64,000 bases of DNA from positions 186,001-250,000 of the forward strand of contig NZ_CAKMMW010000007.1 of assembly GCF_927798215.1 (NCBI RefSeq), read 5' to 3'. Both the position numbers and the translations under genes were made by a program. This stretch comes from Paenibacillus_E allorhizoplanae. GTDB taxonomy: Bacteria; Bacillota; Bacilli; Paenibacillales; NBRC-103111. The notes under the pieces were generated by a model. It had not been told where the DNA came from and searched no databases. It worked only from the letters and a program-made list of their open reading frames with translations. Of this stretch, positions 7,244 through 16,839 are shown in pieces. Every line of letters starts with the position of its first letter. The first letter of the stretch is position 1.

Positions 7244-8749
7244 ATGAGTGAAGAAGTTTTGCTTAGGATGGAAGGGATTGAGAAGCATTTTCCCGGCGTG
7301 CACGCGCTGCATCAATGCCGACTAACTTTAGCGGCAGGTGAGGTACTCGCGCTGGTCGGTGAGAATGGGGCAGGGAAATCGACGTTGATGAAAATTGCCA
7401 CGGGTGTGTATCAAAAGGATGAAGGAAATATCTTCATCAAAGGACGCGAAGTGAGCATCCCCCATACAAGAGCAGCGCAGCAGCTAGGTATTTCGATGAT
7501 TCACCAAGAGTTGAACCTGATGCCGGATTTGACGATCGCACAGAATATTTTCATCGGCCGAGAGCCGAGACACGGTATTAAACTTTTCGTTGATGAGCGC
7601 AAGCTGAACGAGCAAGCACAGCGTCTCCTCGATCAGATGAACCTACAGCTAGATCCGCGAACGATGGTAGCGGATTTGACGGTGGCGAAGCAGCAAATGG
7701 TCGAAATTGCGAAAGCGCTGTCTTTTCAATCCGAGGTGCTGATCATGGATGAGCCGACAGCGGCGCTAACGCACGCAGAGATAGAGGAGCTGTTCCGCAT
7801 CATCAACCAGCTGCGCGCAAGAGGTGTGGGAATTGTCTACATCTCTCACCGGATGGAAGAATTGAAGCGCATTAGCGACCGCATCACCGTCATGCGTGAC
7901 GGTCGCTATATCGATACGGTACCGACGGCGACAACGACCATCGATCAAATCATTTCGATGATGGTAGGGCGAGAGCTCTACGTCAGCCCGAATCAACAAG
8001 CGACAAACACCTCACCGACAAAGGTGCTGGAGGTTTCCAAGCTAAACCGCGGCTCAGCGGTGAAGGATGTGTCCTTCCACCTGGCCAAAGGCGAAATCCT
8101 CGGCTTCGCTGGCCTCATGGGAGCGGGGCGCACGGAGGTGGCTAGGGCGATTTTTGGCGCAGACGCCATCGATTCTGGCGACATCCGCATCCACGGACAG
8201 CAGGTCCGTATCCAAGCGCCGCATGACGCAGTGAGGCATGGAATCGGCTACTTGTCCGAGGATCGCAAACGCTACGGGCTCATGGTGGACATGGATGTGA
8301 AAATGAACATCGCACTCGCATCGTATCGCAAGGCAAGGCGTGTTTTTGGCTGGATGCGTGACGGTGTTATCGCTCAAACCGCGCAGCACTATGTGGAAGC
8401 GCTTCAAATCAAAACGCCGACCATCCACCAACAGGTGAAATTCCTATCCGGCGGTAACCAACAGAAGGTTGTTATCGGCAAATGGCTGCACCGCAACTGC
8501 GATATTCTCATCTTCGATGAACCGACGCGGGGGATTGATGTGGGAGCCAAAACTGAGATTTACAAGCTGCTCGATGATCTCGCCGCACAGGGGAAATCGA
8601 TCATTATGATCTCCTCGGAGCTGCCAGAAATATTACGTATGAGTCATCGCATCATGGTCATGTGCGAAGGTCGCATTACCGGTGAACTCACCCAACAAGA
8701 AGCAACACAGGAAGCTATTATGAAATTCGCCACGATGCGGATCAGTTAG
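7244..8749 (+). CDS. monosaccharide ABC transporter, double ATPase (RbsA/MglA type)
   Basis: A fused two-domain ATPase of about 501 residues for ribose/galactose/xylose-type importers. NBD1 has Walker A GENGAGKST (about 39-47), a degenerate signature LTVAKQQMVEI and Walker B VLIMDEP. NBD2 has a degenerate Walker A GLMGAGRTE, intact signature LSGGNQQKV and LIFDEPTRGID. This asymmetry is normal for the CUT2 family. The frame begins at ATG 7199, but ATG 7244 has GAGGTGAG eight bases upstream and matches the family N-terminus. It is followed at 10 bp by its permease and then by its binding protein. Confidence 0.9.
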   Translation: MSEEVLLRMEGIEKHFPGVHALHQCRLTLAAGEVLALVGENGAGKSTLMKIATGVYQKDEGNIFIKGREVSIPHTRAAQQLGISMIHQELNLMPDLTIAQNIFIGREPRHGIKLFVDERKLNEQAQRLLDQMNLQLDPRTMVADLTVAKQQMVEIAKALSFQSEVLIMDEPTAALTHAEIEELFRIINQLRARGVGIVYISHRMEELKRISDRITVMRDGRYIDTVPTATTTIDQIISMMVGRELYVSPNQQATNTSPTKVLEVSKLNRGSAVKDVSFHLAKGEILGFAGLMGAGRTEVARAIFGADAIDSGDIRIHGQQVRIQAPHDAVRHGIGYLSEDRKRYGLMVDMDVKMNIALASYRKARRVFGWMRDGVIAQTAQHYVEALQIKTPTIHQQVKFLSGGNQQKVVIGKWLHRNCDILIFDEPTRGIDVGAKTEIYKLLDDLAAQGKSIIMISSELPEILRMSHRIMVMCEGRITGELTQQEATQEAIMKFATMRIS

Positions 8750-8759
8750 GAGGACTCCG

Positions 8760-9749
8760 ATGTCAACACGACTAGCACATGCCTACAAAAAAACCATTCC
8801 CACCTTGTCCAAACAAAGCGGGGCTGCACAAAAGCTGCTAGCATTCGCCAGCTTGATTATGCTCGTACTCATCTTTTCCTTATCGTCGAGCAACTTTTTC
8901 CAATTCGATAACTTAGTCGCGATCATGCTTTCAACCGCCGTTATTGGGGTTCTAGCCTTGGGCTCTACGTTCGTTATCATAACGTCTGGTATCGATTTGG
9001 CCGTAGGAACAGTCATGACCTTCTCCGCCGTGATGGCCGGTGTAATTATCACGACGTGGCAGCTGCCTATGCCGCTCGGCATACTCGGAGGCATCCTCGC
9101 CGGAGCGATTTGCGGTCTCATTAGCGGGCTGCTCGTAGCTAAAATGAAAATTCCACCTTTCATCGCGACACTCGCCATGATGATGGTAACGAAGGGCTTA
9201 TCGCTAGTTATCTCAGGTGCGAAACCGATTTATTTTACCGACACGCCCGGATTTACCCAAATTTCAATGGGCTCGATTATCAGTGGAATTCCGAACGCGA
9301 TTCTCATCTTCTTCGGGGCCGCGATTGTGGCCAGCATTATTTTGACCAAAACGATTATTGGCCGTTACAACTTCGCCCTAGGAAGCAACGAAGAGTCCAC
9401 AAGACTCTCAGGCGTTAACGTCGACTACTGGAAAATCGTGATTTACACACTGACAGGTGTGTTTAGTGGGATTGCCGGCATCATGATGGCCTCCCGACTT
9501 AATTCCGCACAGCCCGCACTCGGATCTGGCTACGAGCTAGAAGCAATCGCTGCCGTTGTAATCGGCGGAACTTCTCTTAGCGGGGGTAAAGGATCTATCC
9601 TCGGAACGGTTATCGGGGCCTTGATCATGAGCGTGTTGACGAATGGATTGCGGATTTTATCCGTGAAGCAAGAGTGGCAGACCGTCATTGTAGGTATCGT
9701 GATTGTGTTGGCGGTTTACGCAGATATGATGCGTCGTCGTAAGAAATAA
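8760..9749 (+). CDS. monosaccharide ABC transporter permease (RbsC type)
   Basis: A 329-residue polytopic membrane protein of the RbsC/MglC/XylH family with about ten hydrophobic segments. The conserved GIDLAVGTVM segment (about residue 80) and the GGTSLSGGKGSILGTVIGALI segment are diagnostic. AGGAGG lies nine bases before ATG. Encoded between the double ATPase and the binding protein, it forms the channel of a CUT2 importer. Sugar specificity cannot be read from the sequence. Confidence 0.93.
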   Translation: MSTRLAHAYKKTIPTLSKQSGAAQKLLAFASLIMLVLIFSLSSSNFFQFDNLVAIMLSTAVIGVLALGSTFVIITSGIDLAVGTVMTFSAVMAGVIITTWQLPMPLGILGGILAGAICGLISGLLVAKMKIPPFIATLAMMMVTKGLSLVISGAKPIYFTDTPGFTQISMGSIISGIPNAILIFFGAAIVASIILTKTIIGRYNFALGSNEESTRLSGVNVDYWKIVIYTLTGVFSGIAGIMMASRLNSAQPALGSGYELEAIAAVVIGGTSLSGGKGSILGTVIGALIMSVLTNGLRILSVKQEWQTVIVGIVIVLAVYADMMRRRKK

Positions 9750-9816
9750 CTGTGGTATTTACTCCATTAGGAGTCCTATACAAACCAAATTAATTAGGAA
9801 TAAGGGGCGATCAACC

Positions 9817-10824
9817 GTGCAAAAACGGACTAAGAAATTTGCAATAGCGTCTTCGTTAATCTTGCTATCCGCTATCGTTTTGAGTGCATGTGGGTCCACT
9901 TCGACGAAAACAGCAACATCAACTGCAGGGACAACGACAGCAACTGTGAAATCAGATAAGATCTACATTCCTGTCATCTCCAAGGGCTTCCAGCATCAGT
10001 TCTGGCAAGCGGTGAAACAAGGTGCTGAGAAAGCAGCGAAGGAATTTAATGTTGAGATTACGTTTGAAGGTCCTGAAACCGAAACACAAGTCGACAAGCA
10101 AATTGAAATGCTGCAAGCGGCACTGGGCAAAAAGCCTGCGGCTATCGCTTTCGCTGCGCTTGACAGCAAAGCAGCTTCACCGCTGCTAGAGAAAGCGAAA
10201 GCGGGCAAAATTCCGATTATCGGTTTCGACTCTGGTGTCGATAGCGACATTCCGGTAACGACTGCCGCTACGGATAATAAAGCCGCTGCCGCACTCGCTG
10301 CTGATAAAATGGCTTCGCTTATTGGGAACGAGGGCGAGATTGCGCTAGTTGTCCATGACCAAACGAGCCGTACGGGTGTTGATCGCCGAGATGGCTTCGT
10401 GAACCAAATCAAAGCGAAATACCCGAATATCAAAATTGTAGATACCCAATACAGTGGTGATCCACTGAAAGCAACAGATTTGTCCAAAGCGATCATCCAA
10501 GCTCACCCGAACATCAAAGGAATTTTCGGATCTAACGAAGGTGCGGCCATTGGGGTTATTAACGGGATTACAGAAAGCAAAAAAGATGGCAAGATCGTCG
10601 TGATCGGCTTCGACTCTGGTAAACAACAAATGGATGCCATCCGAAGCGGTAAAATGGCTGGTGCGATTACCCAGGATCCAATCGGTATCGGTTACTGGTC
10701 CGTGAAAGCAGCTGTGCAAGCGATTAAAGGTGAAACGGTTCCGAAAAATATCGACACAGGCTTCCACTGGTACGACAAAACAAACATTGATGCAGCGGAT
10801 ATCAAGCCGCTATTATACGAATAA
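9817..10824 (+). CDS. sugar-binding lipoprotein of the RbsABC-like importer
   Basis: A 335-residue periplasmic-binding-protein-type I lipoprotein starting at GTG 9817. A signal peptide with lipobox LSAC (Cys at about residue 25) is followed by a Thr/Ser-rich tether and the two-lobe fold (IYIPVISKGFQHQFWQAVKQGAEKAA.., GFDSGVDSDIPVTTAATDNKAA.., GSNEGAAIGV, GFDSGKQQMDAI). The aromatic FWQ and the DS/TDN residues resemble pyranose/ribose binders. It is paralogous to the anchored binding protein at 24366, which suggests both recognise related sugars. Confidence 0.92.
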   Translation: MQKRTKKFAIASSLILLSAIVLSACGSTSTKTATSTAGTTTATVKSDKIYIPVISKGFQHQFWQAVKQGAEKAAKEFNVEITFEGPETETQVDKQIEMLQAALGKKPAAIAFAALDSKAASPLLEKAKAGKIPIIGFDSGVDSDIPVTTAATDNKAAAALAADKMASLIGNEGEIALVVHDQTSRTGVDRRDGFVNQIKAKYPNIKIVDTQYSGDPLKATDLSKAIIQAHPNIKGIFGSNEGAAIGVINGITESKKDGKIVVIGFDSGKQQMDAIRSGKMAGAITQDPIGIGYWSVKAAVQAIKGETVPKNIDTGFHWYDKTNIDAADIKPLLYE

Positions 10825-10835
10825 AATCTTCTAGT

Positions 10836-10878
10836 AAAAAGCATCGTTCACGCTAACATGGTGAATGATGCTTTTTTG
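10836..10878 (+). terminator. intrinsic terminator after the RbsABC-like operon
   Basis: AAAAGCATCGTTCAC (ending 10852) pairs with GTGAATGATGCTTTTTT (10861-10877), with one internal mismatch region. Confidence 0.88.
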
Positions 10879-10906
10879 CTGTGTAGTTAAGCGCTCGAGA
10901 TGATTG

Positions 10907-10934
10907 TTGAATCATTCTTGTTAAAGTGTACAAT
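10907..10934 (+). promoter_or_regulatory. candidate sigma-A promoter of the first YesN/YesM pair
   Basis: TTGAAT (10907-10912), a 16-bp spacer and TACAAT (10929-10934), about 80 bp before the regulator start. Confidence 0.5.
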
Positions 10935-11015
10935 TAACTTTAAAATCCGACAGAGACCGATACATCGTTCAATCTAAAAGAGGGAAGCTATGTATAGTCC
11001 ACAAAGGAGTAAGTC

Positions 11016-12560
11016 ATGGAGACGTATTGCAAGGTATTAATTGTTGATGATGAGATGCTGGTGCGTCAAGGAATCAGACATCTTCTTGATTGGGAAAGCG
11101 AAGGCTTTCAAATTGTCGGTGAGGCATCGAACGGTAAGGATGCCCTAGATATGGTGAAACAACTCGAACCCAACATGATCCTGACGGATATCGTTATGCC
11201 GGTCATGAATGGAGAGGAATTGGTCAGAGTTGTGAAAGGCTTATATCCGGAGATTGAAATTGTGGTTCTCAGCAGCTACGGTGAATTTGAGTATGTACGC
11301 TCCACATTTCAGAGTGGTGTCGCTGATTATTTATTAAAGCCCAAATTAGATGCGAAGTCGCTGCTAGCCGTCTTAAAAAAGACGGTAGAGGGGATGCCAG
11401 CCTTTCGACACATGGACTTTACGAATAAAAAAGGGCAGTCTGTCGACTATGTGTTGGACAAGTTGATTTCCGGCTATGCCATGGAGGTTGAAGGTGCGGA
11501 GATAAGGACCCTTTTCCCGTATCCTTGTTTCGTTCTACTCGTTGTAGATAGGCAAGATAGCTCATCCTCGATGAAACGAAACGAGGAATGGATCGAAGCC
11601 TTTCTGAAAGGTATGGTTCAGGATAGTAAGGAACCGTGCATCATTCACCGCCTTTCACATCAAGACAGCCATATCCGGTTTTTGCTGAATACAGAGGATA
11701 CTGGCCGAATGGATGTCATTCATATGGCCGAGCAATTGGTACAATCCGGCGTAATGGCGGGTTTATCCTTTTATGCAGCACTTAGCAAGAATTTTACGAA
11801 AATTACAGAACTTCATGATGTGTATACACAGGATATTCTCAAAGTGTTGGATCACCGTTTCTTTCTGTCGGATCAACGACTGTTCTTTGCAGACGAATTG
11901 GTGGAACATGAAGGGAATGGCGAAACGTTTGATTCGGAGGCGTTTACTGCGGAGCTGAACCGACAAGAATTTCAACAAGCTTTTGGGCGTCTCAGCAATT
12001 ATGTAGACACCATGCCAGACAGGCTGGATACGGATATGTTTGAGTTTAAATCTTTTTTAGGTCACAGCCTATTCAATATTATTGTTTCTTTACTGCATTT
12101 TCACTACGAGGCTAAAACGCTGGATGAAGCCAAGTATGAGTATTTCCGCGCCATTCATGAGGCCAAACATATTGGGGAAGTGCGTTCTCTTTTGGCCAAA
12201 TTCCTGAATGAGGCGACAGATTGTGTCACAGGAAACAAAACAAGTTCTCCAGGCATACAAAAGATTTTATTGTATCTGGATGAGCATTTTACTGAACCTC
12301 TCACGCTGACAGAGGTAGCCAAACATTTTCATTTCAATCCATCGTATCTATCCAATTATTTCACCATTCATAATAAAGAAGGTTTTAATGAGTATTTGAA
12401 TCGTATTCGAATCCAACGTGCGTGTGAATTATTAAGGGATAACGCGCAAATGTCGATTTCGGAAATCAGCAGTCTTGTTGGATACTCGGATCACAGTTAT
12501 TTCACGAAAGTGTTTCGGAAGTTGATGGGGACTTCACCTAGCCACTATCGAAAAAAATAA
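11016..12560 (+). CDS. YesN-type response regulator, REC plus AraC output
   Basis: A 514-residue regulator. The N-terminal receiver domain (1-120) has acidic pocket DD at 11-12, phosphoacceptor Asp58 (ILTDIVMP) and Lys in YLLKPK. A central linker of about 280 residues follows. The C-terminal AraC-type double HTH (about 410-514) ends with GYSDHSYFTKVFRKLMGTSPSHYR. It forms a two-component pair with the YesM-type kinase 2 bp downstream. Position between the RbsABC-like and MalEFG-like operons suggests that it activates one or both. Confidence 0.92.
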   Translation: METYCKVLIVDDEMLVRQGIRHLLDWESEGFQIVGEASNGKDALDMVKQLEPNMILTDIVMPVMNGEELVRVVKGLYPEIEIVVLSSYGEFEYVRSTFQSGVADYLLKPKLDAKSLLAVLKKTVEGMPAFRHMDFTNKKGQSVDYVLDKLISGYAMEVEGAEIRTLFPYPCFVLLVVDRQDSSSSMKRNEEWIEAFLKGMVQDSKEPCIIHRLSHQDSHIRFLLNTEDTGRMDVIHMAEQLVQSGVMAGLSFYAALSKNFTKITELHDVYTQDILKVLDHRFFLSDQRLFFADELVEHEGNGETFDSEAFTAELNRQEFQQAFGRLSNYVDTMPDRLDTDMFEFKSFLGHSLFNIIVSLLHFHYEAKTLDEAKYEYFRAIHEAKHIGEVRSLLAKFLNEATDCVTGNKTSSPGIQKILLYLDEHFTEPLTLTEVAKHFHFNPSYLSNYFTIHNKEGFNEYLNRIRIQRACELLRDNAQMSISEISSLVGYSDHSYFTKVFRKLMGTSPSHYRKK

Positions 12561-12562
12561 AG

Positions 12563-14362
12563 ATGAAGGGAATCATCAAACCTATGGGGGCGTGGCTTAG
12601 AAAGATCTCTGATCAAAGTTTATTTAGTAAATTGTTTCTTGTTATGGTGATTAGCATGATTACGGTTACGGTGGCAACTTCTTGGGTTACCGTGCAAATG
12701 TCGGAGAAGCTGTTTGTGCAGACATTTAGTATCACAAATTCCAAAATAATTGAACAAATTAAAAGCGGTCTGGAATCCATTCATTATTCCAATGTCAATA
12801 TTGTCATTAACACCGCGCAAAGTGGTGCGATTAAACGTTTCCTGACGGAAGGCGATGTGGATTCGATAACCAACTCCAAAGTAACGTTTGACATGAGTGA
12901 GCAGATGAAGCGAATTCAGTCGGGTATTGGAGCTAAGAACATTGGAATGATCATTTCAGGTATAAATGGCAAAAGCTTTACGAGCGACCGGACCTATTGG
13001 TCCGGTTCTTCGGCGGATTTAGGGCGAAAACCGATTACACAAGAGTCGCGGAACCAGCCAGGACGGTTGTTGTACGGTTATTTAGGTGAAGGAACGCCGG
13101 GTTCTGGGGATCAAGGACTGGTTGCCGTCAAAACGCTAACTGATTCTGGCAGTAAAGAAGGGTATGGAACGCTTTATATTTTCCTGAAAGAAAGCGATTT
13201 AAGATCCATTTATACCAGCTTTACAAGTGTTGGGAATGATGTGATGATTCTGGATCGTCAAGGTCTAATCGTTTCTAGCGACCGAACCGAGTTGATCGGA
13301 ACTACATCGCGAGAACTTTTAGAGAGTGCGCAGAGGATTCAGCAACAAGGTCTAGCTAAGGAAGAAATGAAGATGTCTGATAAGGATGTCATTGTATTGG
13401 CTGGCGACTTGCCGTTGTACGATTTTTACATTGTGAATGTCATTGATAAAAAGGTGACACTTGGTCAAATGCTCAACAGGAAAGCGATTTTCTTCATTGT
13501 GGCAGGAATCGTGGCTATTGCTGTGCTCATTGTAAATGTGATCACGCGGAGGTTGACGCTCTCGCTAAGAAGGCTTGTTAAGAAAATGTCCACGGTGACG
13601 AAAGAGAATTTTCACAATTATATGGCGGTAACGGGCACCTATGAGACAAGGGAACTTAGCAGATCCTTTAATTTTATGCTCGACGAGTTGAACGACTATA
13701 TTAGCCAGCTTGTTGATACGCAGAAGGAACAGCGCAAGGCAGAATTAGCCGCGCTGCAGCAGCAGATTAATCCTCATTTTTTATATAATACGCTGGCTTC
13801 CGTTAACATCCTTGTTCAGCGCGGGAGCCAAGAGAGCGCCACACAAACGATTCATGCGCTTATTTCTCTCCTGCAGAATACGATCAGCAATGTGAAAGAA
13901 ACGATTCCTGTTGTGCAAGAGTTAGTGAATTTAAAGCATTACGTGTTCATTAATCAGATTCGTTATGGCCAAGGGATTAAGGTTGATTACTTTGTTTCAC
14001 CGGACTGCTTGCCTGCGCAAGTGCCTAATTTGATGCTGCAACCGTTTATCGAGAATGCTTTTTTTCATGCTTTTAATAAGAAGGGCACCGGATATATTTA
14101 CGTTATCATCACCAAAGAGAGAGATACGCTGCATTGTGAAGTCGTTGACAATGGGGATGGTATGGAAATTTCGGACAAGACGGATGAGATACCGAATCCC
14201 ACAAGTGCGAGGCAATTGTTCACAGGGATTGGTATTCGTAATGTGCATGATCGTCTGGTTCTTTTGTACGGAGAAGAGTATGGGGTTACGATATCAAGCA
14301 CCTTGGGACAAGGAACGAAAATATCTATTAATCTTCCATGGCGTACAGATCAGTACACGTAG
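12563..14362 (+). CDS. YesM-type sensor histidine kinase
   Basis: A 599-residue membrane kinase of the His_kinase/LytS-like class. TM1 (about 20-40), an extracellular sensor region (about 41-305), TM2 (about 308-328), HAMP (about 328-380), phosphoacceptor His405 in QQINPHFLYNTL, and a C-terminal ATPase with N-box ENAFFHAF and G-boxes DNGDGM and GIGIRNV. It starts 2 bp after the regulator stop. No clear Shine-Dalgarno sequence precedes ATG 12563, so coupled re-initiation or a slightly later ATG (residue 8, after AAGGGA) is possible. Confidence 0.92.
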   Translation: MKGIIKPMGAWLRKISDQSLFSKLFLVMVISMITVTVATSWVTVQMSEKLFVQTFSITNSKIIEQIKSGLESIHYSNVNIVINTAQSGAIKRFLTEGDVDSITNSKVTFDMSEQMKRIQSGIGAKNIGMIISGINGKSFTSDRTYWSGSSADLGRKPITQESRNQPGRLLYGYLGEGTPGSGDQGLVAVKTLTDSGSKEGYGTLYIFLKESDLRSIYTSFTSVGNDVMILDRQGLIVSSDRTELIGTTSRELLESAQRIQQQGLAKEEMKMSDKDVIVLAGDLPLYDFYIVNVIDKKVTLGQMLNRKAIFFIVAGIVAIAVLIVNVITRRLTLSLRRLVKKMSTVTKENFHNYMAVTGTYETRELSRSFNFMLDELNDYISQLVDTQKEQRKAELAALQQQINPHFLYNTLASVNILVQRGSQESATQTIHALISLLQNTISNVKETIPVVQELVNLKHYVFINQIRYGQGIKVDYFVSPDCLPAQVPNLMLQPFIENAFFHAFNKKGTGYIYVIITKERDTLHCEVVDNGDGMEISDKTDEIPNPTSARQLFTGIGIRNVHDRLVLLYGEEYGVTISSTLGQGTKISINLPWRTDQYT

Positions 14363-14504
14363 AAGTATAAAAACTAAAATAAATACAAAATATAAAAATA
14401 ATACAAATGAGTAATTAAGGATGGGATGACAGACACAATAAAAACGCTAATTTCAGCAAATTTCGTTCTAACAGGACGATTTGCCCAAATGATATTATTT
14501 ATAA

Positions 14505-14516
14505 GTAAGCACTTAC
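14505..14516. promoter_or_regulatory. GTAAGCACTTAC palindrome before the MalE-like gene
   Basis: A perfect 12-bp palindrome 26 bp before the binding-protein start, just downstream of an AT-rich TATTATTTATAA stretch that could hold the -10. It is a plausible operator; the bound protein is unknown. Confidence 0.35.
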
Positions 14517-14542
14517 AAAAGTAAATCATCCAGGGGGATCAC

Positions 14543-15850
14543 ATGAAGAAGAAAATTTCTACGGTTTTACTTGCAAGTTTTTTGCTTTTGACGGCATGTT
14601 CAAGTAATTCGTCAGACACATCCTCAACGACTACTCCTAGCGGCGGTGCAGCGAGCACTAGTAAGGAAATTACAGTTTGGGCATGGGATAAGAACTTTAA
14701 TATCGCAGCAATGAACCTTGCGAAAGACGCTTATGCGAAGGATCATCCAGATGTGAAAATCAACGTTGTTGAATATGCACAAGATGACATTATTCAAAAA
14801 ATGAACACTGGTTTGAACTCCGGTTCAAAGTCAGGCTTGCCGAATGTGGTATTGATTGAAGATTACCGTGCACAAAGCTTTTTGAAAACTTATCCAGATG
14901 CATTTGCAGATATGTCCGCATCCATTAAAGCTTCGGATTTCGCTGAATATAAACTAGGTCCAACAAGCTTGAACGGTAAACAATACGGTGTACCCTTTGA
15001 TTCCGGTGTAACAGGACTTTATGTTCGCAGAGATTACTTGGAACAAGCAGGCTACAAGGTTGATGATTTGAAAAATATCGACTGGCAGAAATTCATTGAA
15101 GTCGGTAAAGCGGTTAAAGCCAAAACAGGTAAAGACTTGCTGACACAGGATCCAAATGATCTTGGTTTGATCCGTATGATGATTCAATCCGCAGGCGCTT
15201 GGTATCTGAAAAGTGACGGCACTACGCCAGACCTTAAAGACAACGCTGTGTTGAAGGAAGCATTCGAAACTTACAAAGAAATCATGAACGCGAATATTGT
15301 GAAAATCAACTCGGATTGGAACTCTTTCCTAGCTGGTTTCAACAGCGGTGCTGTTGCTTCTGTTCCGACAGGTAACTGGATTACGCCATCGATTAAATCA
15401 CAAGCTGATCAATCCGGTAAATGGGCGGTTATCCCATTCCCTAAGTTGAAAAACACAGCTACTTCGGTTAACGCATCCAACCTTGGAGGAAGTTCCTGGT
15501 ATGTATTAAACAGCACAGGTAAAGATACGGCTGCTGATTTCCTTGGAAAAACACTAGGTTCTGATGTGAATTTGTATCAAAAATTAGTAACAGACGTAGG
15601 TGTTGTTGGTACTTATAAACCTGCTGCACAAGGTGAAGCTTATACGAAAGCCGACGATTTCTTCGGAGGTCAAAAAGTGATTTCTGATTTCGCAACATGG
15701 ACGGCTCAAATTCCTAAAGTCAACTATGGTCTGCATACGTATGCGATTGAAGATATTCTCAAAGTTGAGATGCAAAACTACCTGAAGGGCAAAGACATCG
15801 CGAAAGTATTTAGTGATGCTCAATCCCAAGCAGAATCCCAACTTAAATAA
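14543..15850 (+). CDS. MalE-like extracellular sugar-binding lipoprotein
   Basis: A 435-residue family-1 solute-binding protein. The signal peptide carries lipobox LTAC (Cys at about 19), followed by a Ser/Thr linker and the mature fold starting KEITVWAWDKNF, with the family motif ..YGVPFDSGVTGLYVRRDYLEQAGY. It feeds the two CUT1 permeases encoded next. No ATPase gene is in the cluster, so a shared MsmX-type ATPase elsewhere is inferred. Neighbouring LacZ suggests a galactoside ligand. Confidence 0.93.
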   Translation: MKKKISTVLLASFLLLTACSSNSSDTSSTTTPSGGAASTSKEITVWAWDKNFNIAAMNLAKDAYAKDHPDVKINVVEYAQDDIIQKMNTGLNSGSKSGLPNVVLIEDYRAQSFLKTYPDAFADMSASIKASDFAEYKLGPTSLNGKQYGVPFDSGVTGLYVRRDYLEQAGYKVDDLKNIDWQKFIEVGKAVKAKTGKDLLTQDPNDLGLIRMMIQSAGAWYLKSDGTTPDLKDNAVLKEAFETYKEIMNANIVKINSDWNSFLAGFNSGAVASVPTGNWITPSIKSQADQSGKWAVIPFPKLKNTATSVNASNLGGSSWYVLNSTGKDTAADFLGKTLGSDVNLYQKLVTDVGVVGTYKPAAQGEAYTKADDFFGGQKVISDFATWTAQIPKVNYGLHTYAIEDILKVEMQNYLKGKDIAKVFSDAQSQAESQLK

Positions 15851-15873
15851 GTTAATCTTCCCATTTACCACAT

Positions 15874-15930
15874 GAACGCTGACCTCTGAATTGCGCAATA
15901 TGCAAAGAAGAGGACAGCGTTCAATTTTTA
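15874..15930 (+). terminator. hairpin between binding protein and permease genes
   Basis: GAACGCTGACCTCT (15874-15887) pairs 13 of 14 with AGAGGACAGCGTTC (15909-15922), followed by AATTTTTA. It probably protects or partly terminates the upstream message so that the binding protein is made in excess. Confidence 0.75.
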
Positions 15931-15960
15931 ATCGCTAAGAATAGGAAGGATTTGGACTCA

Positions 15961-16839
15961 ATGAACTACTCGATGCGTAGCCGTGCAAAGCTTACGGGAT
16001 GGCTGTTTATCGCTATTGCCGTATTGATGATATGTTTGTTTTACTTTTATCCCATGATTCAGGCATTGCTGCTTTCGTTTAAAACAGGCGCGGGTGCTAA
16101 TCTACATTTCAACGGGATCAGCAACTATAAGCGGCTCTTTAGCGATAAGACTTTCATTACTGCCGTTAAAAATACGTTTATCTATTTGATTATCCAGGTG
16201 CCGGTCATGATCATTCTGTCGATGATGATTTCCGTATTGTTAAATGATAGCAAGCTTCGTTTCAAAGGGTTTTTCCGTACAGCTATTTTCTTGCCGTGCG
16301 TAACTTCACTTGTTGCCTACTCCGTTGTTTTTAAATATTTGTTTGGCAACGATGGTTTAATCAATATGGCTTTAATTAAGATTCACTTGATTTCACAGCC
16401 CATCGCATGGATTTCTGATCCTTTCTGGGCGAAAATTACGATTATCCTTGCCATTACATGGCGCTGGACAGGATATAATATGATTTTCTTCCTTTCCTCT
16501 TTGCAAAACATTGATAGCTCTATTTATGAAGCAGCTCGTATTGACGGAGCCTCTGCGTTCAAACAGTTTTTCTTTATTACGTTCCCAATGCTTAAGCCTA
16601 TTGTTCTCTTCACGTCCATTACCTCGACGATTGGTACGCTGCAATTGTTCGATGAGATCATGAATATTACGAAGGGTGGCCCAGGTAATTCTACCCTCTC
16701 CATATCGCAGTACATCTACAATCTTTCTTTCAAATACACACCTGATTTTGGCTATGCAGCAACAGTTTCCTATTCGGTTGTGGTCATGATCATTGTGTTA
16801 TCTGTCCTTCAAATCAAATTGGCAGGTGATAAAAAATGA
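15961..16839 (+). CDS. sugar ABC permease, MalF/UgpA type
   Basis: A permease of about 292 residues with six membrane segments and the EAA loop EAARIDGASAFKQFFFITFPML near residue 195. The frame opens at TTG 15952, but ATG 15961 has the correct spacing to AGGAAGGA. Its stop overlaps the start of the second permease (ATGA), and together they form the CUT1 membrane pore for the MalE-like protein. Confidence 0.93.
   Translation: MNYSMRSRAKLTGWLFIAIAVLMICLFYFYPMIQALLLSFKTGAGANLHFNGISNYKRLFSDKTFITAVKNTFIYLIIQVPVMIILSMMISVLLNDSKLRFKGFFRTAIFLPCVTSLVAYSVVFKYLFGNDGLINMALIKIHLISQPIAWISDPFWAKITIILAITWRWTGYNMIFFLSSLQNIDSSIYEAARIDGASAFKQFFFITFPMLKPIVLFTSITSTIGTLQLFDEIMNITKGGPGNSTLSISQYIYNLSFKYTPDFGYAATVSYSVVVMIIVLSVLQIKLAGDKK

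Noticed and set aside
14363..14542. cre site or riboswitch before the MalE-like gene
   Set aside because: Only the GTAAGCACTTAC palindrome is seen; it does not fit the cre consensus and no riboswitch fold was recognisable.
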